Positions 19,580 to 32,206 of a DNA stretch of 64,000 nucleotides are shown here, piece by piece. The notes below the pieces were generated by a model. That model made no database searches and was not told where the DNA came from. It saw nothing but the letters and a program-made list of their open reading frames with translations. Position 1 is the first letter of the stretch. Every line of letters starts with the position of its first letter. The DNA comes from Camillea tinctor (Eukaryota; Ascomycota; Sordariomycetes; Xylariales; Xylariaceae): assembly GCA_022578605.1 (NCBI GenBank), contig MU394157.1, positions 23,896 to 87,895 of the forward strand, written 5' to 3'. Both the position numbers and the translations under genes were made by a program.

Positions 19580-22500
19580 ACTAAGGTGTTCATTTGACAA
19601 AAATCGAAAATGCCATGCGGGCTGCCCTGTTGATACCAATAACAATAAGTAAATAGCAGAGGAGCTCAGGGTACGCTGGAAAGTTCGACAATGAAAGCCC
19701 GCAGTGGAAAATAAGCCCGGAGATGGGCGTCGGGCGTTCGTAATAAATAAGGAGCGGTATTGCCCAAGAATACCAAATAATAAGGGGTTAAGTTGGAGAG
19801 ACCCGGTACCCGAGTATGATGAATATTATGAGTTGAACCAGGGTATACCAGCGCAAACTCGTCGCACGCATCTATTCTACCCAGGATCAAACCCGACGGC
19901 TCACAGCTAAATGGCCAGAGCTTGTGGGGAAAGGCTTGGAGATGGAAGGATTGATTATTCCAGAACGTCGAGCACTAACGGGAGCTGTTCTTTTTCATAC
20001 GGGCTAAGGAGGCATAGCTGCTGCCGGATACGCATGGTTCGGCTCGGTCCCTAACCGTACATATGGGTGGTGAAATACCTACTATAAGTATGTAATTTGC
20101 CTATGGAGTAAGCTGTTGTCTGGATATCTACCTATGTATCTATCTGCTTAAGATGGTTAGCACTAAGGCATGCTTTACACGGAATAACTCCCCAGAGCTA
20201 GCATAGGTATTAACGAAGTTCGCGAACCCCATCAAATCAAAAAACCCCCGTCCCCCTTTTTTTTATCCCCCTCGTTTTGCCTTTTCCGATCGAGAGCGCT
20301 TCTTTTATTTTTATTTTTAGAGAACCAGGTAATCCCTGGACACCATGGGGGGGAGATGACGAAATTTCCACTCGAAGGGAGGCTCACCGACCATGAACAA
20401 GCGTTTCCCGGCAAATGTGGCAGCAAAAGAAGGTGGTGTGTGTGTGTTCGGGGATGGCCTTGGCCTGTGTGCTGTGTATTGATTCCAGCTAGCCGGTTAT
20501 GCTAGGTAAAGGGGGGGTACGCATGTATGGGGGGATCAGGACACGGACGTGTGTATAGGCTAAGTATATCGATCCATCTAGATGAATGGCGACGTCAGAT
20601 TCGCAGAGAGGGGACCCGACAGAATCACAATCTACTACACTATATGAAACAGATAAAATGGAAGCATAGTCGATCTATCTATTATGTGACTTGCAGATGT
20701 CTTGGTTGTTTATCTACTGATAGGATACTCCGTAGATAGAATCATAATCATTATTCTACTCACATACCATACCCATTTCTTTCATGTTGGTGGGAATAGG
20801 TACAGATCTAGCTTGTATTTGGTCACAAGGGCTTGGCAAGGAAAAGTAATGTAGTTGTACTCCGTAGTGTAGGGTAGACTAAACAGCAAGATGGAAATGG
20901 GTCTTGGGTCTTGAGGTTGGGTAGGTATTAAACTCTTGGACCATTTAGGTCTCGGCGATCCGTCCGTCCGATCTTTTTGCTGTCAGTTTACATATTCTGC
21001 CAGTCTTTCTTTTTCTTTTTTTTCTTTTTCGGTTTTATCTTGCTTCTGTCCTTGGGTTTGGTTTGGTTCTTCCCCCGAACCCTGGTATGTCTCTTCCACC
21101 CCATGAATTTTTGGTGTTTCAGCGATACCAATTCTGCAGATAGTTCATGTAAGGTTAGGTACATACCACTATACACACACATACATAATACATATACATG
21201 CACGTACATTAGCTCAGGTAGATTCTCATGTTGGTCATTTCTCCACTACTAGGTTAATAATGTAGGGATCGTTTCATAGTTATAGCTGGGACTGGATTCT
21301 GCATATAATCACGCACTTAGGGTAAACTTACAGACAAGGGGGTTTAGTATGTTGATAAATTAAAGATCGAAAAGAAGGGTGAAGGTACGAAAACGAAACG
21401 GAAAGAAAAGAGAATATATAATTCAATAAACCAAGAAAGGAAAAGAAAAAGAACCCCCCAAAAACATATCACACGATGGAGGGAAGAGGTGTGGATGGAC
21501 CCTAAAATGTGAGATGAGATGTGCGTGTGACCCGGGTGCTTTGCAGATTATTGCGAAAGCAACCGAGAAAAGCGCAAGCGATTGACGAAGGATCACATAA
21601 AGTTACGGAGTAGCGTAGATTTGATTTTTTTTTGAGATCACGTTGCTAACTTCAGCTTGTTCCAGTTCCAGTTCTGAGTGGGATGTTTGAATGTTCTATC
21701 AATAGTATAACCTACGTTACTAGGTTAAGAAGCGGTGTAAGTGACTTGGTTGGGTCGACACGGGTGCACGTCAATATGAGTCAATACCTAATCTAGATAC
21801 AATGGGTTGACGGGTTTTATGTTATGTACGTAGTGTATGTTGTATAGAAACGCTTTGTTCTCTCCTTACCCCGTGTAATGTAAGGAGATCGTTCTCTCGT
21901 TTTGTTCTATACTTCCGAAGTGGGTTCTTGAATCAAATAGTTTCTTTTGATCCCGGGGGGCAGGTAGATTACCTATGTACTACCATATCGTATTGTATTA
22001 TATCAAATGAAATTGAACTTTGGTCTATCAGTTAGGAGAGTATTTGAAGTTCGATTAATAGCAGACATGACTTACATTTGACTATTACAACCTACAATAC
22101 ATGGACACGAGCCCAACACTATGTGCGACTATGCTGGTCCTGGGTTAGACATGATAGTATACAAGAGTATAAACCTAACTACTTCGGGGTATAACCCAGG
22201 TTGTATTGAATTCAGATGAGAGCCGCCCCCCACCCCCAACCCCGACCCCCCCTTTTTTATACATACGAATATAATATATTCGATCGAATCAAGACAGGAT
22301 ATATAAATAGATGCATAGGTAATGCAAAGGGCATTTGAAGTAAGAGACAGTTCAATAAGCAATTAGGAAATAAATTGAAAATGATCACAGATAAAAAGAA
22401 AAAGAAAGAAAGAAAAGAAAAGAGAAACCATAAGAGGTTCATCAATAAATTTACCTATTATCCCAGCTAACTTTACCATGTAGAGTTGTTGTTTGAATGG

Positions 22501-23032
22501 ATGGATGTACGAATAAGACCGAGGGGCATGTGCTGAAGACAGACGCATTGACGGGTTGTCATGGTAGCGGGCCACATGGAACAAGAAGGAGGCTAGACTT
22601 ACTTGAGGTTAGCGTGATGCTGCTCCAAAGCGAGGAAGGAAAACATACAGTACCTACATACTGTAGTACATCTACAAACAGTGGAGGATTAGTACCGAGA
22701 TAAACTCAACTGGGGCCGGACCTTAATTATAGAAAATATGTATGTTATACACATTAGGGTAGTGCACAGTATACTTTAACACTATTCATACTAGTTTAGT
22801 TTAGGTAGTTTTAGGTAGTGTACGTAGTGCAGTTGTAATGTAGGTAGCTGTAGTAGTCTCCCTCACTCTCTGTTTCCTCCCCCTCTCCACCCCCCCCTTG
22901 GAGGTTCGGTTCAGTTGCAGTAGACAAATACACTAAACCTAGTATGTCGGGTATGTGCAACTTTGCTGCAGGTGGCTTGTTGTTGACAACAAAACTAACA
23001 TTCGTCCATTCTCATCCACCATCCACCATCCA

Positions 23033-23060
23033 CTACACACACCACACACCACACACACAT
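23033..23060. repeat. CA-rich low-complexity tract
   Basis: CACACACCACACACC-type imperfect dinucleotide repeat upstream of nudE, probably within its promoter or leader. Confidence 0.7.
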
Positions 23061-23284
23061 CTTTCGGGAGGGGGCCATCCATTCATTTTTCCAACTACTA
23101 ACTACTAACCAAAAACCCTCTTTCTCCATTGTCCGTCCAACCCTTGTTTCTTAACTTACTTCTTTTTTCTTCTTTTTTTTTTTTTTAACTCTTTCTACTT
23201 CTTATTTACTTCTTTTCTTTCCACGCATGTTCGTCCATAGATAGCGACTGCGCCTATCCTGCCCTTGCCGATAGGCCAGCCCAG

Positions 23285-24066
23285 GTAAGTCAAAGCAAAA
23301 CCAGCAGGATTCGACACAACCAAAACTTCGACGCCAAAACGCCCTTTTTTTTATGCGATCGAATTCGAATCCTCATGAGAGTAGCGCCCCTCTTCTTCAA
23401 TTTTTGGACGTATCAAGACAATTAAGTCAACCATACGACCAAATAAAACAACCACCATAACAACATCATCAACATCAACATCATCCCAACTGGATATTTC
23501 ACTTGATTAATCAACCGACCGACCAACCGACCTTACCTATCTATCTTACCTATCTATCTTACCTTTTACTCTACCCGCCCTGTTCGAAACTCGTTAGAAA
23601 GTCAGGATCTTTCTAGCGAATAATCGAAAAGAAAGCATAAGAAGGAGGAGAAGAAAAAAAGAAATAAGCAAAAGAAGAATAAAAAAAGATAAAGAGGCAT
23701 AGGGTAGGTAGAAATAAAAGAAGAGAAAAAAAAAGATTACAATAAATTAAATGGAATGAAAATAGAGGCTTACGCAAGTTGTTTTCTTTTACAACAGATT
23801 CAGTATACATTCACATTCATTCTCGAACATAAAACAGAACAGGAACAACACAACACCAAGATCCCGACGATTCATCCTTTCCGTACATATTATCACGACT
23901 TTAATTTATTACGATTTTATTTTATTCCATTATTTTCTCTTTTGTTGTTTTTTATTACAAAACTCTTTTTTTCTTCCCTTTGTCTCTCTTCCACCCTTAC
24001 CTCTTCCTAATACCTGAAATATCTACACTGCATCTTCTATTTCTTTCTCTTCTCGTTTTTCTCTAG
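23285..24066 (+). other. Possible long intron in the nudE 5' leader
   Basis: A perfect donor (CCAG then GTAAGT) at 23285 and a strong acceptor (polypyrimidine run then CTCTAG) ending at 24066 bracket 782 nt of low-coding sequence with many T/A runs. Removing it would leave a compact leader that joins a C-rich segment about 200 nt before the ATG. This is inferred from splice-site strength only. Confidence 0.35.
23533..23563. repeat. 13-bp tandem repeat in nudE leader
   Basis: TTACCTATCTATC occurs twice in direct tandem, followed by a partial third copy (TTACC). Confidence 0.85.
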
Positions 24067-24270
24067 CGCATCGCATTCGACCCGAATCCACGCATTACGC
24101 GCACACCGCCCGATGCGACACTGCCACCACCACCACGTCCTCTGCCTCCGCCGCCAAAACCAACCACAACGACCCCTGGAAGGAATCTCGTTGAATTGAT
24201 TGCGCGCGCGCAAAACCGGACTCGATTATCGACATACAAATTCACCAAATACGTCTAATCACCCGCCATC

Positions 24271-26084
24271 ATGACCGAACCACCTTCTTCCCCTCCAAAC
24301 GAGTTGGCCGGCCCCGAGGAGTCCCTGGCATGGTACAAGAGGCAGTATGAGCAGCTAGCCGACGAACTGGCCGAGTTTCGAGAGTCGAGTCACGAGCTAG
24401 AAGCCGAACTAGAGAAAGATTTGGATGCTGCAGACAAGCGACAGCGCGACCTGCAGCGGAAAGCCGAAAGCCTACAGTTTGAGGTTGACGAGTGGAAGGT
24501 AAGCGAAATAGCCCACCCCCTCTGTCGCATATATACATACGTATCACCTATAACATACATACTGATGCTATACCCAACTCCCCCCTTCTGTAGGAAAAAT
24601 GCAAGAAAGCCAAGTCCGAGGGGAACACGGCGCAGAACGCGTTGGAGAAGGAGATTACGACTCTCAGAGAAACCAACCGCACCCTACAGCTCAGGCTGCG
24701 CGACATCGAGGTCGCAAATGATGACTTCGAGCGACAGGCCCGCAATACCACCTCCACCCTCGAGGATATGGAGTCCAAGTATAATGTCGCCCTCGAGAGG
24801 ACCGTGATGATGGAAGAGGAGATCAAGATAGGCGAGCAGGAGCGCGAGGCTCTGCGCATCGAGGCTCAGAGATTGCGCGAGGAGCTCTCCGATCTCAAGG
24901 TCGAAGCTGAGATCATGCAGGACAAGATCAAAAAGGCAGAGAACCGCCACCTCTCCACCATATCCACAGATATCTCCATCCCCGAGTCCCCCGTATTCAC
25001 CAGCTCCCCGCGTTCCACCGCAAGCTCACCTCTCATCTCCACACCCCCCGACGACCTGTCGCTGCCGCCACCCAACAAAGCTCCACCCATGCTCCAGGAG
25101 CCACCCTCGCCCCCTATGTCCGATGCCTCGGCACCTCTACCCAAGATGTCCTCCAACTTCAGGGCGTCGACAAGCTCTTCGCCTAGGAAGACCCGTCTGC
25201 CCGGCTCCGAACACAGTGTCACCCCGAAGCCGAGAAGCGCCACCTTGTCCAACATTCGCCCTCCTGTCGGCTTGCGCTCGTCTACCAACTCGCGTCCACC
25301 TCAGCCTAGTCGCACTACTACCAGTCGCTCAGCCTCCCGCAAGCCACCCTCTTCCACCTCCCTCAACCACATCCGCACCCTCACCGCCCAGATGCAGCGC
25401 CTCGAGGCTCGCGTGCGCTCTAAGCTGCCCGCCCCCACGACCACACCACCCCGGGCATCGCCAAGAACCTCGGGCACGGGCATCAACCAGGTTCCCTCCA
25501 CCGTTACCGTGCGGAACCGGAGACGTCATGCTGGCTCTACGGCATCTTCCACTATGGATGAGACGCCCAGTGCGGGCAGACATGTGTCCCGGCTTAGTAC
25601 GTCGGGCGTGTCGCGCCTTTCCTTCGGTCCTCTCCCCAACCGCACTGGCAATTACGATCATGATAGCTCGGTTCTATCCATCTCGCGACCGAGTAGCCGA
25701 ACTAGTGTCTCGAGCTATGCGAGACCCGAGCGACCCGTGAGTCGCACCGAGATCGCCCGCCCCATGTCCCGCACTAGTTACACCGGGACCCGGACACCGA
25801 TGAGCTTCCGGCCTAAGAGCTCTCTGAGCGGTAGCATACATGGACATTCACAGAGTGCAAGCCATATCGAAGTAGACGAATTTGAGGAGCGCACGCCCAG
25901 CCGGCGGGGGACCTACAGCAAGTACGATACCGACGGCGTTGGTAGTGGTATTCCCATTCCTAGTGGGCTCCCAGTGCTGCGGCGGCAGAGCGGAGGCATG
26001 CACTCAGCACGTAGAACAAGCGCTGGGGTGAACGAACCCGTCGCACGGCCGAGGAAGCTAAGTGACTTGGGAGAAACATATTAG
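24271..26084 (+). CDS. nudE: NudE-family nuclear distribution protein
   Basis: Two exons, 24271-24498 and 24594-26084, with a 95-nt intron in phase 0, giving 572 residues. The N-terminal half is a long parallel coiled coil (about residues 18-215) with the conserved start of the family, including [14 protein letters not shown], and heptads through [19 protein letters not shown]. The C-terminal half is Ser/Thr/Pro/Arg-rich, low in structure and basic, as in fungal NudE/RO11. Family knowledge: NudE binds Lis1/NudF and dynein and is needed for nuclear migration along hyphae. The start is the first ATG after a long C/T- and A/C-rich leader and gives the usual short MTEPPSSPP lead-in. Both sides are gene-poor. 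Confidence 0.93.
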
Positions 26085-27730
26085 TTTTCTTGCCCAGCTT
26101 TTCGATCTTCTTTTACATGTAAAGATGCTCGCCCCGCCGCGTCGGTGCACACAACCGATATGGGATCTCAGGGAGAGCTTTTTGTTTTTGGCCATTGTGT
26201 CCTAGACTGAACCAAATAAGTGGACTTTGACGGCGTTACGATGGTTTACGTACGGAATTTGCATATATCGACCTTTGCATCTGGGGGTTACCTATTATAC
26301 CTACCAGCTTGCTTTTTTCATGATTATGGTCAGGGTGGTGGTTGGGTTGGTGTGGAATTTGGCAGGTGTCTGGCGAGAGCATATACTCGTTTTTTTCGAC
26401 TACCATATTGGATGGCTTGGCTTGGCTTGGCTTGGCTGGCGGGCAAACAAGTTCTTTTTTTCTTCTTTTTACCTTCTTGTTATTGGCTTGTATCCCTCGC
26501 TCCTCTTCCTACACCTTCCAATTTACGGAAAGATGAATTTGAAGTCTAGGAGGGAAGAAAAGCAAGGGAAGGAAAGGTGGTGGCGGGATCCCGATCCGAT
26601 CATATATATTCCCCCTCTTGGAGATCTCTTTTTGGAGATGGTGATGGGGGTGTTTACATACTGTTGTTGCTGCGTGACTGAAGATACAATAAGAGAGACG
26701 GCTATGTCCTCTCCCTTTTCTGTCCCACGCCCAAATCCCGCCCTTCATCCGGAACGAAACCCCATCATATCCAAACTGAACTCAAGATTATGTTGTGTGT
26801 TTATCGTGGTTTGGTTAGCTACCGGGGAGGTAGCTCAACCTGGAGGGAGAAAGCGAGATAAGAGGAATTATTTTATCTGCTCTCGGCCTTGTACATTTCT
26901 ATATACTACTATTTCCCCCACCTCTACTCCACAACCTCTCCCATCTCGCCGTTACGAGCCGAGAGACTAGAATCAGGGAAGAGGGCAAGATGAATGGGGT
27001 GTGAGGTGGATTTTGATGCATCAGACTACAAGGTCACAAAGAGCAAAGGGGTTGACCATGTGCTTGTGTGTGCGATACGTCGCACCATATGGAGGCAAGG
27101 ATAAAGTATTGGAGAAACAGGATGTTCTTGTATGGGACTTCATTATTGGTATTACCAGGATTGAAGATACCTAGGTACTATTTTGACAAAGTTAATATTA
27201 ACTAAGCCAAGAGAAACAGGAGAGGAGAAGAGAGGTGGAGATCAGAAGAGGGGGAGAAAGATAGTAAAATACAAACAAACGCAAATAAATAAAGCATGTT
27301 CCTTTTGTTATAACTAAAAAGTTCCAAGAGTTGAATTCATCCTGTTTGTGAAGTTGATACTGGTTCGTCGAAGAAAAGTCAGAAGTTCGACGCGGAAAAT
27401 AAGCATTGAGATTCGAAAGATAATCATCTGCCACAACAAGACTACGAAGTGAAAGGGCCAAGATATAAACAAGGGAAACGGGATCAAAGTGTCAGTAGTC
27501 GCAAAGTACATTTATAAGAAAAAGAATTCCCTGTTTAGGTAATTAATACATATTGAACGTGATGATATGAAGGAAATCAAGTAACCTAGGTTATGTGGGT
27601 ATAGTAAAGCACCTACGGTTTGCCACCACGCAACATTGGGACTAAAAGTAACCCAAAGGTAAGAAAATGTAGATAAATATCTAAGAGGCAATAGAGAGAG
27701 AGAAAAAGAAATAAAAAAGAGAAAGTTGTC
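26085..27730. other. Intergenic downstream of nudE
   Basis: 3' side of nudE followed by T/G-rich then A/G-rich sequence. An open frame of 247 codons at 26227-26970 is low-complexity, lacks domains and overlaps a GGCTT-repeat tract, so I treat it as chance. Confidence 0.6.
26414..26438. repeat. GGCTT pentanucleotide repeat
   Basis: Four to five tandem copies of GGCTT. Confidence 0.8.
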
Positions 27731-27735
27731 AAAAA
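27731..27735 (-). terminator. Pol III terminator of tRNA-Gly
   Basis: A run of five T on the minus strand begins about ten bases after the tRNA 3' end, the usual RNA polymerase III stop signal. Confidence 0.7.
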
Positions 27736-27745
27736 GAAGGATCTC

Positions 27746-27816
27746 TGCATCAGCCGCGAATCGAACGCGGGGCCCATCGATGGCAACGATGGATTTTACC
27801 ACTAAACCACTGATGC
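27746..27816 (-). tRNA. tRNA-Gly (anticodon GCC)
   Basis: 71 nt, intronless. The acceptor stem GCATCAG pairs with CTGATGC followed by discriminator A. The D-arm holds TGGTTTAGTGGTA, the anticodon loop is TTGCCAT (GCC) on a CATCG/CGATG stem, and the T-arm is CGCG-TTCGATT-CGCG. The internal A and B boxes are intact. It stands alone within an 8.5-kb gene-poor stretch. Confidence 0.97.
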
Positions 27817-29847
27817 TGGGACTAGGCTCGGAAGCGATAGGTGTTTGATTCAGCAGAGTAAAGTAGATTACATATGATACTGTATGGTCGTTCTACTTTA
27901 CCTAGCCTGCGAATCAAAGGGTGGGATAGGGTAACTGTCATTTGCTCATGTCTGTGTGTTGTATCCTGAGGATAGAAGGGAAAGATGGGAATGGCATATA
28001 GAACCTATGGAAGATAGGAAGGGTAGGGTTGCGGTGAGGTGTAGTCAAGAAGGGGGGGTTGGGGATATCTATTTAGATGTTGTTACGCCCGGGGGGGAGA
28101 AACGTATATACCTATTATTGTGGTTGGATTCAGGGGGAAACTAGGAACCACATAACCTAAGTAGTCATGTGTGGCCTCTTGTATATATGCCGCTGACTTT
28201 TGAAGAATTTCTTTTCCTTTCTTATTAGGAAGGTAGTTGAAGTATATGGAGGCCAATGCTGGGGTTTTTTTATTTGCTACTTTACTTTGACCTTGAAACC
28301 AAACCAATCTGCTGGCAGGAAACTGTGGACAGAGGCTAGTCTTCAAGTTCCTCTTTCATAACCTTATAGGACTGAGATTCCTTGATCTGACCTGTCCATG
28401 GTTTAAATATCTAATGTTGAACATTAAATATACTGGCTGTAGATTTTTCATTTTATTCTTTTTTTCCCCCTTGAACAAAACAAAACTGCAGGCTCTGCAG
28501 AGTTTAATAAAGATGTTATCTAAGCCCTCTCCGTCTTCGTAACAGAACACAACGATAGATTTAAAGTAGTAGGTATATTGCTTCCAATAGCTATTCGAAC
28601 TTTCAAATTATTGTAAATAGAATATCTTTCTTTTAACGCTCTTAGTAATGCCGCTATCGTCTTAAGATTTGAACTACCTATATCTAGATCTGCTATTATG
28701 ACTTGAGTTAGATATATGTCCCGTGTTGTTAAAAAAATTGGGACATTAAGTTATGCATAATAGCTTTGATAAGCTTAGGGCTAGTGAACTATGTAACTAT
28801 AAAGTCATAATAGGGGCTTGTATCGACAGTGGTAAAGTTTCTACGAAACATGCCCTTTGGTTAAGAAAGCTAGGTAACCATTATACGACAAGATACAATA
28901 TATTGAACATGGATCTAAGTTTATCATCTACTTAACAGCGTACCGTAATATGGGTGCCTTCGGTATGGCTTTCCAACAAACAATATCTCGACTTATACCG
29001 GGCGTTAGGAGCGCTGTGTTATACTAGGGAGTGACAAGGTAACACATCCCTCGCAAGGGAATAAAGAGAGCGAGTGTTCGATGTATAAGTAACTATATCA
29101 GGAGTAGTCGTAATTCTAGTCCCTTTGCGGCAAAACAACATCGTGATTACCTAAGTTCTTGCTAGAACCCTCGTGGCACTATGTACGCCCGGCACTGGCG
29201 CGCTCTATAGCAAACTAATACCCGACGTCGGTCTGACCCACACCTGCTTATGTCTTCTGCATTGGCCCGTGTATGTACGTGTACATTATATGCAGATTAG
29301 ATATTACCCAAGGCAGTGGTATACATATGGATACATAGGAGGGGACAAGGGGGTCGCGGTAGTTAGGATCTCTGAACCGGCTTATCATAACAGTAGTTAA
29401 AGCGCCTAGAGCCTTGGTAATGGGCTACTCGGCTTAGAACAAGCCTCGTGTTTAGTTTTCGGAATCCCGGAGTCCTCGGGGCGATATACAACGTGTATCG
29501 AAAGAAGCCAAGATAGACATGCTTCACTCTATGTACCGAGATCCGTACCAATGAGAGGTAATATTTGGAAAGACAGAAATTGGAATAAGAGAAAGAAAAA
29601 AGAAGGAAAAGGGGTAGCTTAGCAAGTACTCAAGGTTATATACTTTGAAGTTGGTTATGTTGTGTCTACAGATATAACTCGCCCGTATAGCGTTCCCGTC
29701 CCGTGCTTCTTTCTAGCCGCAGAAAGAAAAAAAAGAAAATCTCCCCTCCCCTTCCTCCCCCAAAGAAGCACCGACCTAAAAGATAACTAAATAGATCGAT
29801 AAGATAATGACATTACCTTTGTCCGGTTCCTAGATCTGTGGTCTTAA

Positions 29848-29867
29848 GTATGTATGTATGTATGTAT
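29848..29867. repeat. GTAT tetranucleotide microsatellite
   Basis: Five perfect tandem GTAT copies. Confidence 0.9.
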
Positions 29868-32166
29868 AGTTTAAGTTGCTGTAGGTCGTGTAGATCACCC
29901 GCTTTCTCCAGCCTTGTAGCTGTGAGAATCGTACGATGCCAAGAGCTCCTTGCTTGTCATAGGTTGCAATCAAGTTTCCAGCCCTACGGGAAAGCCATGT
30001 GGGAATTCTGCAGTTCGATATTGAATGGGTTGATTCCTGCGTTCGAAATCGAGTTTAGGTAGCATGTCTATGACAGTTAAGTAGGTAAGCTACTATAAAA
30101 TGTCATAGGTTATGTAGATTATGTTTATCAACAGTACGGAGTACGTATGTTTCTGTTGTAAGTGAATGTCTTAGCAGGCTGTATGCATGTATCTCCTAGT
30201 ACCTCCGTAGCATGTAGGAGATATTATTCTTAGACTAGACTAAGATGTAATTAGATAAGCGGGATCTCTGGCACTACGTAGAATGTCCATTGCGACTTTC
30301 GGATAGCGAAACAGAAGAACCTGTCTGGTTAGCGGTTAGCGCTATAGCGTAGTAATCACCGAGTGTCACACAAATACCCCCCTAAATCCATAAGTTGAAC
30401 ACGATTATGGTGTACAAATGGTTAGGGACCAGGCTAGTCTTGTTTCGGGGTTAATGCTGATTTCGAGGACTCGGACTTTTTATTTCATAGGTCCGATCAC
30501 ATCTATATAGGGGATGAGATTGGAACCGACGATACCAGAAAGTCCATATCCAACCCCGAAGAGAAACCCCTTGCTGACCGGCGTTTCAGCCCCGGGACTC
30601 GGTCCTTAGAGGCAACACCCCCGAATTTGTCCCCCTAGGGTTCCATGAGATGAGGTAAGCCCTCTGGGCATCGGCGCATTATTCGCTGTTGTTGGCGGTG
30701 CATGGATCTCTAGGGCTCCGAGATGGATGGGCTGGTCTAACTGAGGTCCGGGTTTTCCCCAAGCTGTGAGATGAGGCAAAGTGAGGTAATCAATCATGGT
30801 TGATTATCGTGAGATATGGTACCTTACCTACGTTTATGGCGAGGATCAAGTCCGAACTCCTTTTTTTCTTTCTCTCTGTAAGTCGCTTCAACCTTTCCCC
30901 CTTTATCCGTTGTGCTTATTTGCCGGCGGTTGAGGCGTAGATCCACTTATCCTGGGTAGCGGAAAAGGCTTATGCGGGTTTTAAAGTATCCGAAAGTGCC
31001 CGGACAACATGTTGGGGGACTTGCGGGTCAATGGATTTTTGGGATGGAGGTGGAGGTGGAGCCTTTAAGCAGACAATGAGAGCCCCGAGGGATTGTAATC
31101 GTGGTGTAATACGCAGAGATCAGTTAGTTACTAGGAGACTACTGTTGAATTTTCAAGTAAGTTATCATTTCTATAGCAGGACTTGCAGGTTTTGATTAAC
31201 AGTTGCTCAAGAGTTCATTAATTTTATAACATCAAATAGCGTTTTAATGACAGTATATAAAAGTATCTTTATTTTTAAACGTTTAAGAATTGTTAAACTG
31301 TTTATCGGTCGTTAATGAACTGATAATTGATCGTTCTTTTATAGTTGGCATTCTCATAAATGTTAGAAAGTACGAGCTCTTAAGCAATAGTTTTCTAAAC
31401 CGTGCCCGGTCCACCTACGTTTTTTCTACATCGCTTCTAAGTATGTCCGGCTTAGCGGCTTGGCTTGGAGCAGATTTTTTTCTTTCTTCCGTTCTTTTTA
31501 GGTATTCCTTATCAAGAATAACCTTGGAGGAAGGATCCAGAGGGAAGACAGAAGAAAAAAATAAAAGAAAGGGAAGGGTTCGAGCTTGTAAAAATCAAAA
31601 TCGTAGGTACTTCAACCTGTAAATCCATAGGGAAAAGCTGGAGACCCTTCATACAGAACTCGGCCCGGAGCTAGTTACCTAGGTACTAGGTTGGCAAGTT
31701 GGACTGCTGGGATGGTTAATTATGTAGATTAGTACGCGGGTCCTCAAAAAAATGTACATAGTAGATCTGTAGTGTAAGTTTTGGAAGTTACCCCAACAAT
31801 TGAGTTCAAAGACTTTACTCATCCTAGCATCCCAAGCGATCGTTGTTAGCCTAACATAACCTAACTGAACCTAAACTAACCTGTACGCGGTGACTTCCTC
31901 AATGCAGCATCGATGTCTTGGGGGGCGGTCTTGTGTTACGTCTTGCGGCGGGGCATTTTATCATCACCGAGTAAACAAGTTCGAACATTGAAGTATCGGA
32001 TCCACAAGTTACTAAGATCGAATGCATCGGGAGGAGTAGTTATCACTCGAATACTCTGGTCGACGGAGACGGAGTTGATAGCGGGGGGAAGTTGTCAGAT
32101 GGATTTCGGACATGCATAGTAAGCAGATGATGTAACAGAAGATTACTTACTTACCTCGATGTATAG

Positions 32167-32206
32167 AGGGGGAGAAGGGGAGAGGGGGGAAAGGGGGGGA
32201 GGGGGG
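32167..32206 (+). other. G-run tract, potential quadruplex
   Basis: Five G-runs of 4-7 bases separated by 1-4 bases of A or GA. The pattern meets the usual G3+N1-7 rule for a four-stranded DNA fold. Formation in the cell is untested. Confidence 0.6.

Larger units (their letters stand above)
16244..24270. other. 8-kb gene-poor stretch before nudE
   Basis: No complete gene found. Short coding-like scraps lie at 17234-17443 (-), 18097-18303 (+), 18615-18872 (+) and 19257-19579 (-). TACGGAGTA words occur at 20726, 20858 and 21604. TAGGTA-type words are common at 22800-22860. The rightmost 1.2 kb is the C/T- and A/C-rich leader of nudE. No transposon ends, long terminal repeats or telomere repeats are seen. 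Confidence 0.55.

Noticed and set aside
26227..26970. Open frame of 247 codons downstream of nudE
   Set aside because: Low-complexity, aromatic/Lys-rich runs from T/G and A/G tracts, no domain, starts in the 3' region of nudE and lacks gene-like codon use.
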